64,000 nt of DNA from Vagococcus allomyrinae (lineage in GTDB: Bacteria > Bacillota > Bacilli > Lactobacillales > Vagococcaceae), in the NCBI RefSeq assembly GCF_017829975.1, contig NZ_JAEEGA010000012.1:1-64000 (forward strand). The letters run 5' to 3'. Positions 26,695 to 33,881 of this stretch are shown here, piece after piece. The translations under genes were made by a program, and so were the position numbers. The notes beneath the pieces are model-generated. The model was not told the origin of the DNA and searched no databases. It saw nothing but the letters and a program-made list of their open reading frames with translations. Numbering within the stretch: the first letter of the stretch is position 1; each line of letters starts with the position of its first letter.

Positions 26695-27624
26695 ATGAAA
26701 CAACTATTTAATTGGTTAAAAAAACCTTTTCGCCTAGGCATTATTTATAGCCTTTGCTTAACCTTAACCGTTGGCTATGTGCTCTTAGACACTTTTGTGA
26801 TTCCTAAAGAACTAGCCAGCAATGATGCCAATACCCAAAGCCTTGACCCAAACCAAACTACGACCAAGGAATCCGCCACAACCACTGCAGCCACCATAAC
26901 GGACACGAGCTACCAAGACGAGAACATCTCGATCGCCATTGCCACTGAACGGGCTAATGATACCACCTTTTACGTCGTCGATATTCAACTCAGCAGTGCC
27001 GACTACTTAAAAACGGCCTTTGCACAAGGCAGCTATGGACGTAACATTAAAGAGACCACCTCAACAATTGCAAAAGAGCAGCAAGCCATCTTAGCCATTA
27101 ACGGTGATTATTACGGGTTCCGCGATACTGGCTACGTCCTGCGTAACGGTGAAACCTATCGCGATACACCTTGGGAAGGGACCGATGCTTTAGTCATTGA
27201 TAGTGCTGGCAATTTCTCAACATACAGTGAAGACGATAACAGCTTAGCAGATATCCTGACCGCTCAAAACGCCCAACAAGTGTTGTCATTTGGCCCAACT
27301 TTGATTCAAGACAGTCAAATCGTCATTTCAACGAATACCGAAGTATCCCAATCAAAAAGTAGCAATCCCCGAACAGCCATTGGACAAATTGATGATCGTC
27401 ATTACGTGATGATTGTCTCAGACGGTCGAACCGATGAAAGTGAAGGCCTTTCCCTTTACCAACTGGCTGAAGAATTTGCAAGCCGAGGAGCTTCCATCGC
27501 TTACAACCTCGATGGTGGCGGTTCCTCAACCCTCTGGTTTAACGGCCAAGTCATAAACCAACCAACGGATGGTCGTCAAATCAAAGAAAGATCTGTCAGT
27601 GACATTATTTACATTGGCTATTAA
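26695..27624 (+). CDS. Exported phosphodiester glycosidase (NAGPA-like) family protein
   Basis: A 309-residue protein anchored by one N-terminal helix (residues about 15-35), then a Thr/Ser-rich linker, then a phosphodiester glycosidase domain (residues about 80-309). The domain signatures AINGDYYGF, FGPTLI, NPRTAIGQ and the final NLDGGGSSTLW are all present. The family removes sugars from phosphodiester-linked glycans, so it may trim teichoic-acid-type polymers outside the membrane. It lies 18 bases after the glycosyltransferase gene. Confidence 0.88.
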   Translation: MKQLFNWLKKPFRLGIIYSLCLTLTVGYVLLDTFVIPKELASNDANTQSLDPNQTTTKESATTTAATITDTSYQDENISIAIATERANDTTFYVVDIQLSSADYLKTAFAQGSYGRNIKETTSTIAKEQQAILAINGDYYGFRDTGYVLRNGETYRDTPWEGTDALVIDSAGNFSTYSEDDNSLADILTAQNAQQVLSFGPTLIQDSQIVISTNTEVSQSKSSNPRTAIGQIDDRHYVMIVSDGRTDESEGLSLYQLAEEFASRGASIAYNLDGGGSSTLWFNGQVINQPTDGRQIKERSVSDIIYIGY

Positions 27625-27641
27625 CCCAAAAGGAGCTTCTT

Positions 27642-28037
27642 ATGAATCTAAAAAAACAAAGTCTAATCTATTTACTTGCCAGCTTAGGACTCTTTATGTT
27701 TAACTACATCTATAGCCTCTTTAGCCATGGTGTCAGTTCTGACGCCATGAGTGGTATGTGGCATTACACCATCATTATGGCAATTTTATCAGGCGCAATG
27801 AGCTTGTTAAGCCACAATCAGCTAAAAAAGCAAATTCGCCTAGCAGCCTTGATGATTAACTGCGGTGTGGCAACCATTGTCAGCGGTCACCTTCTAACTG
27901 GTATTGTTGAAATAGCTGGCACAAATTCCGTTTATATTCCTTACTATGACTACAGTGGCTGGTTGTTCATTTTAGTTGGCACACTTATCGGTTGCTTCCG
28001 CCTAGTGATCAAACATCCTCCCCAATCTTTAGACTAA
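27642..28037 (+). CDS. Small four-helix membrane protein, unknown
   Basis: 131 residues with four predicted transmembrane helices (about 8-27, 40-58, 68-88 and 100-122). I do not recognise the family. It starts 17 bases after the glycosidase stop with AGGAG upstream, so it is probably part of the envelope operon. A charge-poor loop (VYIPYYDYSGW) lies between helices 3 and 4. Confidence 0.7.
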   Translation: MNLKKQSLIYLLASLGLFMFNYIYSLFSHGVSSDAMSGMWHYTIIMAILSGAMSLLSHNQLKKQIRLAALMINCGVATIVSGHLLTGIVEIAGTNSVYIPYYDYSGWLFILVGTLIGCFRLVIKHPPQSLD

Positions 28038-28150
28038 ACCAGTTACCGCTCAACGATCTAATAGCGCGTTCTCGTTAAATAATCAGCTAGACCTTAACAC
28101 TGGTTTATCCCAATCAACTGCCAAAAGATAAAACAATCTTTGAGCTATAT

Positions 28151-28280
28151 AGTTCCCATTAAATAATCATCCTTTCCCGTTAAACTTTCAGCCAGAAAAA
28201 AGCAGAAAGTACCGCTCTTGGCGGATGATTATGCGAATTATCCAATGGAACTATCTGTTTGATTAGTTAACAGGATGTAT
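28151..28280. repeat. Palindromic intergenic repeat, copy 1
   Basis: A 130-base element shared with 30267-30396 and 30554-30682. Nested complementary arms: AGTTCC with GGAACT at the ends, ATAATCATCC with GGATGATTAT inside, and ACTTTCAGC with a near-complementary arm around an A-rich loop. It ends in a shared tail TTAACAGGATGTAT. It lies in the gap before the C39-like protease gene. It may be a MITE or a structured RNA. Confidence 0.9.
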
Positions 28281-28310
28281 ATATTCAGAGGAATGAAAGG
28301 AAAGCTTAAA

Positions 28311-29081
28311 ATGAAAAAAAACGTGTCACCAAGAGGAAAACGCAATCGTTTAATCGCAACCAGTGTTCTCTTGCTAACCGTTGGTTTCGGAACTTCTCGT
28401 CTCTGGCAAACGATCACTGGCAAAGAAATAGTCGCCCCAGAATCTCAAAAAACGGCAACTAAACCAACAGCCGATACAGTCGTCATAAATGCCACTCAAT
28501 TAGATGTTCCTCTAATCGAACAAATGGAAGAACCTAGTCTATTTAACGGCTGTGAAATAACCAGCCTCGCCATGATGTTAAATTACGCTGATATCTCCGT
28601 GACAAAAAACGAATTAGCTGAAGCCTTTCCGACAGTTGATTACCTTGATGCGAATGGAAACTACGGCGATCCTAATGACGGATTCGTCGGCGATATCTAT
28701 GGCGTTTCGATCGGCTACAGCGTTTATCACTCGCCAATCTATGAGCTTGCCAAAAACTACACTAACGAGGAAACGGTCAGCGATTTAACCGGCAAAGATT
28801 TTAGCAAAATCACCGAACAAGTCGCAGCTGGAAACCCCGTTTGGGTCATCACAACCGTTCCAATGGCACCTACTAATGACATGGAAGAATGGCAAACCAA
28901 AAATGGCACCATTTCAATCAGCTGGAATGTTCACAGTGTCTTAGTCACCGGTTTTGATTCCGATTCAATTTACGTCAATGATCCTTACGGTGAAAAAAAT
29001 AAACAAGTTGACCGAGCTGATTTTGAAGCGGCTTGGACACAAATGGGGAGTCAAGCTGTCGTTGTCCAAAAAGAGCGATAG
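28311..29081 (+). CDS. Membrane-anchored C39-like cysteine protease
   Basis: A 256-residue protein with an N-terminal helix (about residues 13-28), a linker, and a Peptidase_C39_2 domain. The catalytic triad can be placed: Cys81 (FNGCEITSLAMML), His208 (NVHSVLVTGF) and Asp224 (NDPYGE). The family cleaves or processes secreted proteins, but standalone members have no known substrate. ATG at 28311 is preferred because AAAGGAAAG lies six bases upstream; an in-frame ATG at 28275 is inside the repeat element. Confidence 0.85.
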   Translation: MKKNVSPRGKRNRLIATSVLLLTVGFGTSRLWQTITGKEIVAPESQKTATKPTADTVVINATQLDVPLIEQMEEPSLFNGCEITSLAMMLNYADISVTKNELAEAFPTVDYLDANGNYGDPNDGFVGDIYGVSIGYSVYHSPIYELAKNYTNEETVSDLTGKDFSKITEQVAAGNPVWVITTVPMAPTNDMEEWQTKNGTISISWNVHSVLVTGFDSDSIYVNDPYGEKNKQVDRADFEAAWTQMGSQAVVVQKER

Positions 29082-29097
29082 CAAACCAATTCAAATG

Positions 29098-29137
29098 AAA
29101 AAGGAAAGAGTCAGCTTAACTGACCCTTTCCTTTTTT
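29098..29137. terminator. Terminator C39-like gene / LacI gene
   Basis: GGAAAG and GTCAG blocks pair with CTGAC and CTTTCC around a CTTAA loop with one mismatch, then a run of six Ts. It lies between convergent genes. Confidence 0.88.
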
Positions 29138-29155
29138 GCTCTTAACCATCACAAC

Positions 29156-30178
29156 TTAAGAGCCAACCCTAGCTGGACCAACTGATTCCCTGATGATCAA
29201 GCCGTGTTCAATATAAACCTGCCTTTCAGCTGGTTCCTTTTTGATTAATTTGTAGACATTTTTTGCTGCTTCATAGCCAATCTTTTCCATATTCTGGGAA
29301 ACACTTGATAATTTTGGTGTCAAATAGTCATTTAAAATAATATCATCAAAACCAACAATTGAAATATCTTCTGGAATGGACAACCCCATTTCACTTACGG
29401 CCTTCATGGCTCCTATGGCCATTAAATCGCTAGCACAAAAAAGAGCCGTTAGCTGTGGCTGACTTAGCAAAAGATCCCGCGCAATTTCTACCGCAATTTT
29501 TTCATTAAAATTAGCATACTGGACATAGTACTCCATTAACGGCAGGTTATTTTTCTTTAAGGCATTGACATAACCAGTCTCACGATCAATACTGACAGCC
29601 GCTTCCCGTCGGCCATTAATCATGCCAATGTGGCGGTGACCTTGAGTAATTAAATAATCGACAGCCTCCGTTGAAGCTTTGACATTATCAATAGAAATAC
29701 TGCAGATGCTCTCTTTATCTGCCCACATATCGATTAACGCAACTGGCAACTGACTTTCCAAAATTTCTTTGTAATAAGGATCATTAACCTTTAGCCCTTG
29801 CACAACAGCGCCAGTAATGGCTTTTTCATTACAAAACTCACGAAAACTCTTGCTCCCCTGCTTAATTCGAGAGGTGGCAAAAAAAACAAATTCAATCTGA
29901 TGCTCCTCAGTGTAAGCATAGACACCAGATAACACTTCCATAGCCATGGTATTTTTACGATTCATTTCAAAATCATTTAAAATCAACGCAATGGTGACCT
30001 GAGTTTTCGAAGCCAGTGATCTTGCTGCAGCATTTGGCAAATAATCCATCTCTTTCGCGATCTTCATAATGCGGTTTTTGGTCGCCTCGCTAATATCCGT
30101 ATAACCATTAAAGACCCGTGATACTGTTGCAATTGAGACACCTGCTTCTTTGGCAACGTCTTTAATTGTCACTCTCAT
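29156..30178 (-). CDS. LacI-family transcriptional regulator
   Basis: A 340-residue repressor. The N-terminal LacI headpiece (TIKDVAKEAGVSIATVSRVFNG) is followed by the hinge helix LPNAAARSLAS and a periplasmic-binding-protein-like sensor. It lies downstream of an alpha-glucoside import and phosphorolysis operon on the same strand. Three AAAACGTTTT-like palindromes in that region are its probable operators. AAGGGAGG lies nine bases before the ATG. Its upstream gap carries two copies of the palindromic repeat. Confidence 0.92.
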   Translation of the reverse strand: MRVTIKDVAKEAGVSIATVSRVFNGYTDISEATKNRIMKIAKEMDYLPNAAARSLASKTQVTIALILNDFEMNRKNTMAMEVLSGVYAYTEEHQIEFVFFATSRIKQGSKSFREFCNEKAITGAVVQGLKVNDPYYKEILESQLPVALIDMWADKESICSISIDNVKASTEAVDYLITQGHRHIGMINGRREAAVSIDRETGYVNALKKNNLPLMEYYVQYANFNEKIAVEIARDLLLSQPQLTALFCASDLMAIGAMKAVSEMGLSIPEDISIVGFDDIILNDYLTPKLSSVSQNMEKIGYEAAKNVYKLIKKEPAERQVYIEHGLIIRESVGPARVGS

Positions 30179-30266
30179 ATCCCATAGCCTCCCTTTTCAA
30201 TCAACTCATTTGTACACCTAACCATTCAGCAGACTCATGGTTAGATTCCGACCTCTCTAGCTAGAT

Positions 30267-30396
30267 AGTTCCCATTAAATAATCCTCCTTTAGCGTTAAA
30301 CTTTCAGCTAGAAAAAAGCTGAAAGTACCACTCTTGAGGTCTGATTCTGCGAATTCCCCAGTGGAATTATCTGTCTGATTATTTAACATGATGTAG
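30267..30396. repeat. Palindromic intergenic repeat, copy 2 (diverged)
   Basis: The most diverged copy. The inner stem has changed on both arms: AATCCTCC on the left and GAGG plus GATT on the right still pair. The central hairpin ACTTTCAGC/GCTGAAAGT is perfect. Conserved pairing despite base changes argues that the folded form matters. Confidence 0.88.
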
Positions 30397-30553
30397 ATAG
30401 TGACTGATACTCACTATTTTATCACAAATAGGTTAGAGACGGGCAATTTTTCGCCCAAGCGATCGCGATTTCGAAAGGGTATTTCCCTGTTAGACCTCTC
30501 GAGTAATCGTCGAATTTGGACCTTATTCTAGCTGTTAAAATCTACTACTATAC

Positions 30554-30682
30554 AGTTCCATTAAATAATCATCCTTTACCGTTAAACTTTCAGCCAGAAA
30601 AAAGCTGAAAGTACCACTCTTGGCGGATGATTATGGGAATGATCCAAGGGAACCATCTGTTTGATTAGTTAACAGGATGTAT
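30554..30682. repeat. Palindromic intergenic repeat, copy 3
   Basis: Nearly identical to copy 1, with about eight differences by eye. The perfect inner stem ATAATCATCC/GGATGATTAT and central hairpin ACTTTCAGC/GCTGAAAGT surround CAGAAAAAA. It ends eight bases before the permease stop codon. Confidence 0.9.
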
Positions 30683-30689
30683 CTAGTCG

Positions 30690-31517
30690 TTATTTTTCAC
30701 CGTCCATCCGAACGCCTTGCAAGAAATACTTATTAAAAATAATGTAAATCAAGATGATTGGTAAAATGGTAATAACACTAGCTGCCATCGTGTGGTCCCA
30801 ACGAACACCACCATTTTGCCCTTGAAATGTTTGCAGCCCTAAAGTTAGGGTATACTTGCTCGGTGTTGAAATATACAACATCGGCTTCATAAATTCATTC
30901 CAAAACCCCATAAAAACAAACACGGCTTGAGTCGCAATTGAGGGTTTAGCTAAAGGCATGACGATTCTAAAAAAAACTTGAAAACGCCCTAGGCCATCAA
31001 TGGCAGCCGCCTCTTCGACATCTTTTGGAAAAGATAAGAAGAACTGGCGCATCATAAAAATATTGCCGATATTAATCGCCGCTGGAATAATCAACGCCCC
31101 AAAAGTATCAAGCATTCCGAGATTCATCAAAATTAAGTAGTTAGGAATTAACAAGACTTGAGCCGGTACCATCATCAAGGACAGAAAACCATAGTAAATG
31201 CGTTGTCGCCCAGGAAATGACAAGCGAGCCAAGGAATAGCCGGCCATTGTATTAAGAAAAATATTAATCACCGTTCCAATACTTGCCACAATCACCGAGT
31301 TGATAAACCACTTAATAAACAAAGAAGAACGACCAAAAATATAGTCATAGTTAGCCAAGGTAAACTGCTTAGGCAATAAACTTAAATCCCCGCCAACAAT
31401 CTCTTCGGACGTTTTAAAAGATGCCGCGACCGCCCACAAGAAAGGATAAAGAGTGGCACAAGCATAAATAATTAACACCACATACAATAGAATTTTTAGT
31501 GTGTGACCTTTTTTCAT
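30690..31517 (-). CDS. Sugar ABC permease, MalG type
   Basis: A 275-residue membrane protein with six helices and the EAA coupling loop (EEAAAIDGLGRFQVFFRIVMPLAKP, quoted in part). It pairs with the MalF-type permease four bases upstream. No ATPase gene is in this cluster, so it probably shares an MsmX/MsmK-type ATPase encoded elsewhere. ATG at 31517 is chosen for its AAGGAAGG nine bases upstream. Confidence 0.92.
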   Translation of the reverse strand: MKKGHTLKILLYVVLIIYACATLYPFLWAVAASFKTSEEIVGGDLSLLPKQFTLANYDYIFGRSSLFIKWFINSVIVASIGTVINIFLNTMAGYSLARLSFPGRQRIYYGFLSLMMVPAQVLLIPNYLILMNLGMLDTFGALIIPAAINIGNIFMMRQFFLSFPKDVEEAAAIDGLGRFQVFFRIVMPLAKPSIATQAVFVFMGFWNEFMKPMLYISTPSKYTLTLGLQTFQGQNGGVRWDHTMAASVITILPIILIYIIFNKYFLQGVRMDGEK

Positions 31518-31521
31518 TCCT

Positions 31522-32439
31522 CTAACCTTCCTTTCCAGCATTCAATTTTTCCGCCAGAATCGACACGGTAAAAATAATAATCGCTAAAACAATCGCCAGT
31601 GACGCCGCATACCCCATGGAGTTCATTTGACCAAAAGCATACTGGTAAATCATCAAGGCAATCGTCAACGTTGAGTTGCTAGGGCCACCAGATCCACCTG
31701 AAAAAATATAAGCTTGATCAAACATCTGAAAGGTCCCAATGATCCCCGTTAACAAGGCATAGGTCGTAATCGGCCGTAAATACGGGATCGTCACAAAACG
31801 CAACTTATCCAAAGCCGATGCTCCATCAATTTCTGCCGCCTCATAAAGTGCTTTTGGCAAATCAACTAAAGAAGCTAGATAAATCGTCATATACACAGGT
31901 ACCGTTGACCAAATATTCATGACCATGATCACTTTCAACGAATAAGCGGGATTTTCCAAAAAGTTAATCGCCTCATCATAAAATCCCAGCGACATAAAAA
32001 ACTCATTGATCGGACCATAAATATTAAAAATAAACATAAAAATAATCGTTAAAGCAGAACTAGAGGTCAACGTTGGCAAGAAGTAAACTAACCGAAAGAC
32101 CTTCTTCCCCTTGACTCCATCACTGCTTAAGATATAGGCAATTACCAAAGCAAAAAACGTCTGTAAAGGGACCACAATCATCGCAAAACTAGCGGTATTT
32201 TTTAAGGCAATTAGCGCACGCTTATCATGAAACATCCTCACATAATTATCAAACCCTTTAAACGAAAAGGAATTTGAAAACAAATTAACATCATTAAATG
32301 ACAAATAAATCGCAAATAGGACCGATAGCACAAAAAATATCACTGCAACCAAGATCGCAGGTGACAAAAACAAATAGGCCTGAAAAATTTCTTGCCATTC
32401 TCGCTTGGTTTTCCTACGTTTGACCGAACGTTTTTCCAT
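31522..32439 (-). CDS. Sugar ABC permease, MalF type
   Basis: A 305-residue membrane protein with six helices and the EAA loop (YEAAEIDGASALDKLRFVTIP). The start is set at 32439, six bases after GAGGAGG. It forms the channel with the MalG-type partner for an oligosaccharide, most likely an alpha-linked disaccharide given the GH65 phosphorylase upstream. Confidence 0.92.
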   Translation of the reverse strand: MEKRSVKRRKTKREWQEIFQAYLFLSPAILVAVIFFVLSVLFAIYLSFNDVNLFSNSFSFKGFDNYVRMFHDKRALIALKNTASFAMIVVPLQTFFALVIAYILSSDGVKGKKVFRLVYFLPTLTSSSALTIIFMFIFNIYGPINEFFMSLGFYDEAINFLENPAYSLKVIMVMNIWSTVPVYMTIYLASLVDLPKALYEAAEIDGASALDKLRFVTIPYLRPITTYALLTGIIGTFQMFDQAYIFSGGSGGPSNSTLTIALMIYQYAFGQMNSMGYAASLAIVLAIIIFTVSILAEKLNAGKEG

Positions 32440-32492
32440 CATATACCTCCTCTTCCTCATAGATCAGGTAGTCACTCACCTTAATGAAAAGG

Positions 32493-32513
32493 CTGAGACT
32501 CACTCCCAGCCCA
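32493..32513 (-). terminator. Attenuator after the binding-protein gene
   Basis: On the minus strand GGCTGgGA pairs with TCtCAGCC, followed by TTTTC. A weak hairpin that probably reduces permease mRNA relative to the binding protein. Confidence 0.6.
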
Positions 32514-32527
32514 TCGACCCATGTTCC

Positions 32528-33805
32528 TTAATTGCTCGCTTCAATATCGGTATTAGCTTGCTCATCGGCTTTTGTCATCGCTTCTTTAAAGGATAAGGAG
32601 CCGTCTAGAGCTTTGGGTACAAAGTTTTTATACGCCGTGTCAATCGTCGTTAAGCTCACCCCTTTTTGCCATGGTGTCGCATATTCCCAGGCTTCCAAAT
32701 GGACATTTAAATCAGCATTATCCGTTATTTTAGTCGCTTCTGCCACATCTTGGCGGCTTGGCAGTGTCCCCGTTCCTTCGACCCAAAGAGCCATACCATC
32801 TGTTCCCGTTACATATTGAATCCACTTATCCGCTAAATCACTGTTCTTAGTTCCCGCATATTTTCCCCAGCCAACCGAGAACATCATCGAACCTTTATCC
32901 TCTTTATAAGTAGGCATTTCTCCAACAGTGAAATTTATTTTTTGGTATTCATCCTTCAACGTCTGGTATACCCAGTTACCTTCATCCATAATAGCCAATT
33001 TGCCAGCGCCAAATGCTTCACCATTCCAGCCCATGCCAATGTCCTGAGGAGTGACAAAAGCTTTCGTATCCACCAAATCCTTGAGAATTGATAAATTGTC
33101 AACAATTTTAGCATTAGCCAAATCTGCCAAACCATCTTTAGTTTCAATTGACACATCGCCCCGTTGCGCAAGATGCAGATTACGAGCCATTTCAGGATTA
33201 TAACTCATGGCAAATACTTTTCCTTTACCGTAGGCCTCATCAATTTTATGTTGGAAATCAGGTAACCAAGACACTAATTCTTCAAAAGATGTTGGCACAT
33301 CATCAATCGACACCCCAGTCTTTTCAAAAACATCCGTATTAAAATACAATGCCAGCGTCGATAAGTCTTTTGGTATGGCATATAATTTATCATCTGTTGA
33401 GAAGATGTCGACTAACTTATCGTAAAACTTGTCGCTGGCCATCTTCTCTTTGTCCAGTTCCATCAACGCCCCATTTTCTGAGAAAAACGGATACATTGAA
33501 GCGTCTACATAAAAAGCATCTGGTGCCGTCTTACCAATTAAATCTGCTTGAATTTGCGTATTGTATTCGGTGTAAACCTTTTTCTCAATTTTGGCACCTG
33601 TGTCCTTTTCAAATTGACTAATCAGCTTACTTAAAGATTGCTCCTCTGACTCATTACCACCCCAGACCCCAATTTTTAAGGTGTCGCCAGAAAAATCTGT
33701 CTTCTCTGCCCCACTTTTTTGATTCTTGTCCCCACAAGCTGCCAAACCAATAACCGTCGCAGCTAACAGTAAACCCATTCCTAACGCTTTTAACTTCCTC
33801 TTCAT
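32528..33805 (-). CDS. Oligosaccharide-binding lipoprotein of an ABC importer
   Basis: A 425-residue family 1 extracellular solute-binding protein. The signal peptide ends in lipobox LAAC (Cys at about residue 24). The mature part has the MalE-like pattern (KIGVWGGNESEEQSLSKLI, later DAFYVDASMYPFF and the GKLAIMDEGNWV block). It sits between the GH65 phosphorylase and two permeases in one operon. A stem-loop lies in its 5' gap. Confidence 0.92.
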   Translation of the reverse strand: MKRKLKALGMGLLLAATVIGLAACGDKNQKSGAEKTDFSGDTLKIGVWGGNESEEQSLSKLISQFEKDTGAKIEKKVYTEYNTQIQADLIGKTAPDAFYVDASMYPFFSENGALMELDKEKMASDKFYDKLVDIFSTDDKLYAIPKDLSTLALYFNTDVFEKTGVSIDDVPTSFEELVSWLPDFQHKIDEAYGKGKVFAMSYNPEMARNLHLAQRGDVSIETKDGLADLANAKIVDNLSILKDLVDTKAFVTPQDIGMGWNGEAFGAGKLAIMDEGNWVYQTLKDEYQKINFTVGEMPTYKEDKGSMMFSVGWGKYAGTKNSDLADKWIQYVTGTDGMALWVEGTGTLPSRQDVAEATKITDNADLNVHLEAWEYATPWQKGVSLTTIDTAYKNFVPKALDGSLSFKEAMTKADEQANTDIEASN

Positions 33806-33840
33806 CGAACATTCCTCCTACTAATCATTTTATTACTCCT

Positions 33841-33874
33841 CTGGTTTCCGACCTTTCAGAAAATCGGAAACCAG
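33841..33874 (-). other. Leader hairpin before the binding-protein gene
   Basis: An 11-bp stem CTGGTTTCCGA/TCGGAAACCAG with a 12-base loop, no U-tract. On the minus strand it ends just before AGGAG. Probably an mRNA processing or stability element inside the operon. Confidence 0.65.
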
Positions 33875-33881
33875 CAAGCTC

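Larger units (their letters stand above)
30179..30689. other. Intergenic region between LacI and the permease genes
   Basis: 511 bases containing repeat copies 2 and 3. The 157 bases between them (30397-30553) hold GCGATCGC and TTTCGAAA palindromes at about 30460-30477, and the LacI gene promoter should lie here. No gene was seen. Confidence 0.6.

Noticed and set aside
28061-28085. Possible extra copy of the palindromic repeat (GTTCTCGTTAAATAATCAGC)
   Set aside because: Likeness to the repeat start spans only about 20 AT-rich bases, and the hairpin, inner stem partner and tail are absent.
30554-30682. T-box riboswitch reading of the repeat, because the minus strand holds AGAGTGGTAC
   Set aside because: There is no specifier domain, no full antiterminator sequence, no poly-U terminator, and neighbouring genes are not amino-acid related.
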